The notes beneath the pieces are model-generated. The model saw nothing but the letters and a program-made list of their open reading frames with translations. It made no database searches and had not been told where the DNA came from. 64,000 nucleotides of DNA from an uncultured Hyphomicrobiales bacterium. Its GTDB lineage: Bacteria > Pseudomonadota > Alphaproteobacteria > Rhizobiales > Beijerinckiaceae. Positions 63,002 to 64,000 of this stretch are shown piece by piece. Position numbers and translations under genes: made by a program. Within the stretch, counting starts at the first letter, position 1. Every line of letters starts with the position of its first letter. Location: the NCBI GenBank assembly GCA_903825465.1, contig CAIKAR010000030.1, positions 62,001-126,000 on the forward strand. The letters are read 5' to 3'.

Positions 63002-64000
63002 GGGCGCAAATCATTCGTCAATCGCCGCAGCGCCGCCGCCAGCCGGTCGATCTCCGCTTCGGGATGCGCCGATGTGAACGTGACCCGCAGGCGCGATGTG
63101 CCCTCGGGAACCGTGGGCGGCCTAATCGCGCTGACAAGAAAGCCCTCGTCCTCGAGCGCCCGCGACAACGCCACCGCGCGCCTGGCGTCGCCGACGATCA
63201 GCGGCACGATGGGGCTGACCGCGTCTGGCAAACCCAACGCTGTTGTAAAGCGTTGGGCTTTGGCGAGCGGCGCGGCGACAAGTCCGGGTTCGCTTTCGAT
63301 GACATCGAGCGCCGCGATGGCCGCGCCCGCGCACGCGGGCGGAAGGCCCGTGGTGTAAATGAAGCTCGCGGCGCGCGTCTTGATGAGATCAATCACTGGG
63401 GCCGAGGCGCATACATAGCCGCCATACACCCCGATAGCCTTGGACAAGGTGCCCATTTGCAGCGGGATGTCGTGGCCAACAGTCGACCCGTGGCCCGCGT
63501 TGAGGACGCCGAGGCCGTGGGCGTCGTCCACCAAAAGCCAGGCGTCGCGCTCGCGCGCCAGAGCCTTTAGGTCCTCAAGCGGCGCGAGGTCGCCATCCAT
63601 CGAGAAAACGCCGTCCGTGGCTATCAGGCAGCGCGCGTGTTCCGGCCGGTGAATTGCCAGCAAATCCGAGAGATGGACGAGGTCGTTGTGGCGGAACACA
63701 AGCGTCATCGCCGAGGACAGTTTGGCCCCGGCCCGCATGCAGGAGTGGGCGAGTTCGTCCACGAGCGCCAAATCGTTTTTGCCGACAAGGGTTGGAACAA
63801 TGCCCGAATTGGCAAGATAGCCCGAGCCAAAGACACAGGCCGCCTCCGCGCCTTTGAACGCGGCGAGCCTGTGTTCCAGATCTCCCAAAAGCGGATGGTC
63901 GCCATCGACAAGACGCGAGGCTCCGGCGCCCGCGCCGTAGCGATCGATGGCGGCCTTCGCGGCGGCGCGCACGCGCGGGTCCTGGCTCAAGTTGAGGTAG
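62998..64000 (-). CDS. bioF: 8-amino-7-oxononanoate synthase (partial, runs off the right edge)
   Basis: A pyridoxal phosphate enzyme that condenses alanine with pimeloyl-thioester to begin the biotin rings. The visible part (about 334 codons) reads into the edge with YLNLSQDPRV, an internal family sequence, so the first 40-50 residues lie outside. Motifs are GAGASRLVDGDHPLLGDLE, DDAHGLGVLN, and GTLSKAIGVYGG with the Schiff-base Lys. An ATG-like codon at 63990 inside the frame is not the true start. Confidence 0.92.
   Translation of the reverse strand, partial: YLNLSQDPRVRAAAKAAIDRYGAGAGASRLVDGDHPLLGDLEHRLAAFKGAEAACVFGSGYLANSGIVPTLVGKNDLALVDELAHSCMRAGAKLSSAMTLVFRHNDLVHLSDLLAIHRPEHARCLIATDGVFSMDGDLAPLEDLKALARERDAWLLVDDAHGLGVLNAGHGSTVGHDIPLQMGTLSKAIGVYGGYVCASAPVIDLIKTRAASFIYTTGLPPACAGAAIAALDVIESEPGLVAAPLAKAQRFTTALGLPDAVSPIVPLIVGDARRAVALSRALEDEGFLVSAIRPPTVPEGTSRLRVTFTSAHPEAEIDRLAAALRRLTNDLRP

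Overview
The window is a gene-dense stretch of a high-GC alphaproteobacterial chromosome, most likely order Hyphomicrobiales. Family and genus cannot be fixed from sequence alone. Supporting signs are the zapE / mdh-sucCDAB-lpdA arrangement, an rsmG-parA-parB locus with a parS site inside rsmG, a GTTC-N7-GTTC LexA box of the alphaproteobacterial type ahead of imuA-imuB-dnaE2, and the DUF4169/ribbon-helix-helix pair. No rRNA, tRNA, CRISPR array, IS element or prophage was seen.

Layout. 0-9.4 kb: the end of a branched-chain amino acid (Liv) ABC transporter, hemW, bdhA with a coupled patatin gene, an ACS-family MFS transporter, an aspartate aminotransferase, and DUF4169/RHH. 9.4-18 kb: an M3 oligopeptidase, an orphan iron-type solute-binding protein, two cupins, a cytochrome c, a D-2-hydroxyacid dehydrogenase, a universal stress protein and small unknowns. 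18-21.3 kb: the remains of an exopolysaccharide cluster. One glycosyltransferase and manC are intact, but a wecG-like and a wcaJ-like gene are each reduced to a C-terminal fragment and meet head to head at one junction near 19617. 21.4-28.7 kb: prfC, then the SOS mutasome dnaE2-imuB-imuA under a LexA box. ImuB lacks its usual N-terminal segment and carries two repeat-derived in-frame insertions.

28.8-40.2 kb is a catabolic island. Two divergent operons leave a palindrome-rich regulatory region (33642-33928). Leftward: cupin, atypical SDR, TPP-dependent enzyme and aspartate dehydrogenase. Rightward: a small recombinase-like HTH protein, a Rieske oxygenase, an NMT1-type ABC importer, an SDR, an alpha/beta hydrolase and an IclR regulator. 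A TctC-type binding protein converges on its left edge. This is the best candidate here for an undescribed pathway: uptake, ring or side-chain oxygenation, hydrolysis, decarboxylation, and amination or deamination at aspartate/oxaloacetate. The substrate cannot be read from sequence.

40.2-44.5 kb: rsmG (with parS in its first codons), parA and parB, clearly lower in GC than their surroundings, then queC and xerC. Chromosomal parABS usually lies close to the replication origin, so the window is probably origin-proximal, although the usual neighbours mnmE/mnmG are absent. 44.5-56.4 kb: the TCA-cycle operon zapE-tetR-mdh-sucC-sucD-sucA-sucB-MAPEG-lpdA, read leftward, with a strong terminator-like hairpin between mdh and sucC. 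56.7-64 kb: a GNAT protein, an ACMSD-like amidohydrolase, a cupin and a sterol-desaturase-like hydroxylase, two cell-wall enzymes (MepA and an L,D-transpeptidase), purU, and bioD-bioF running off the right edge.
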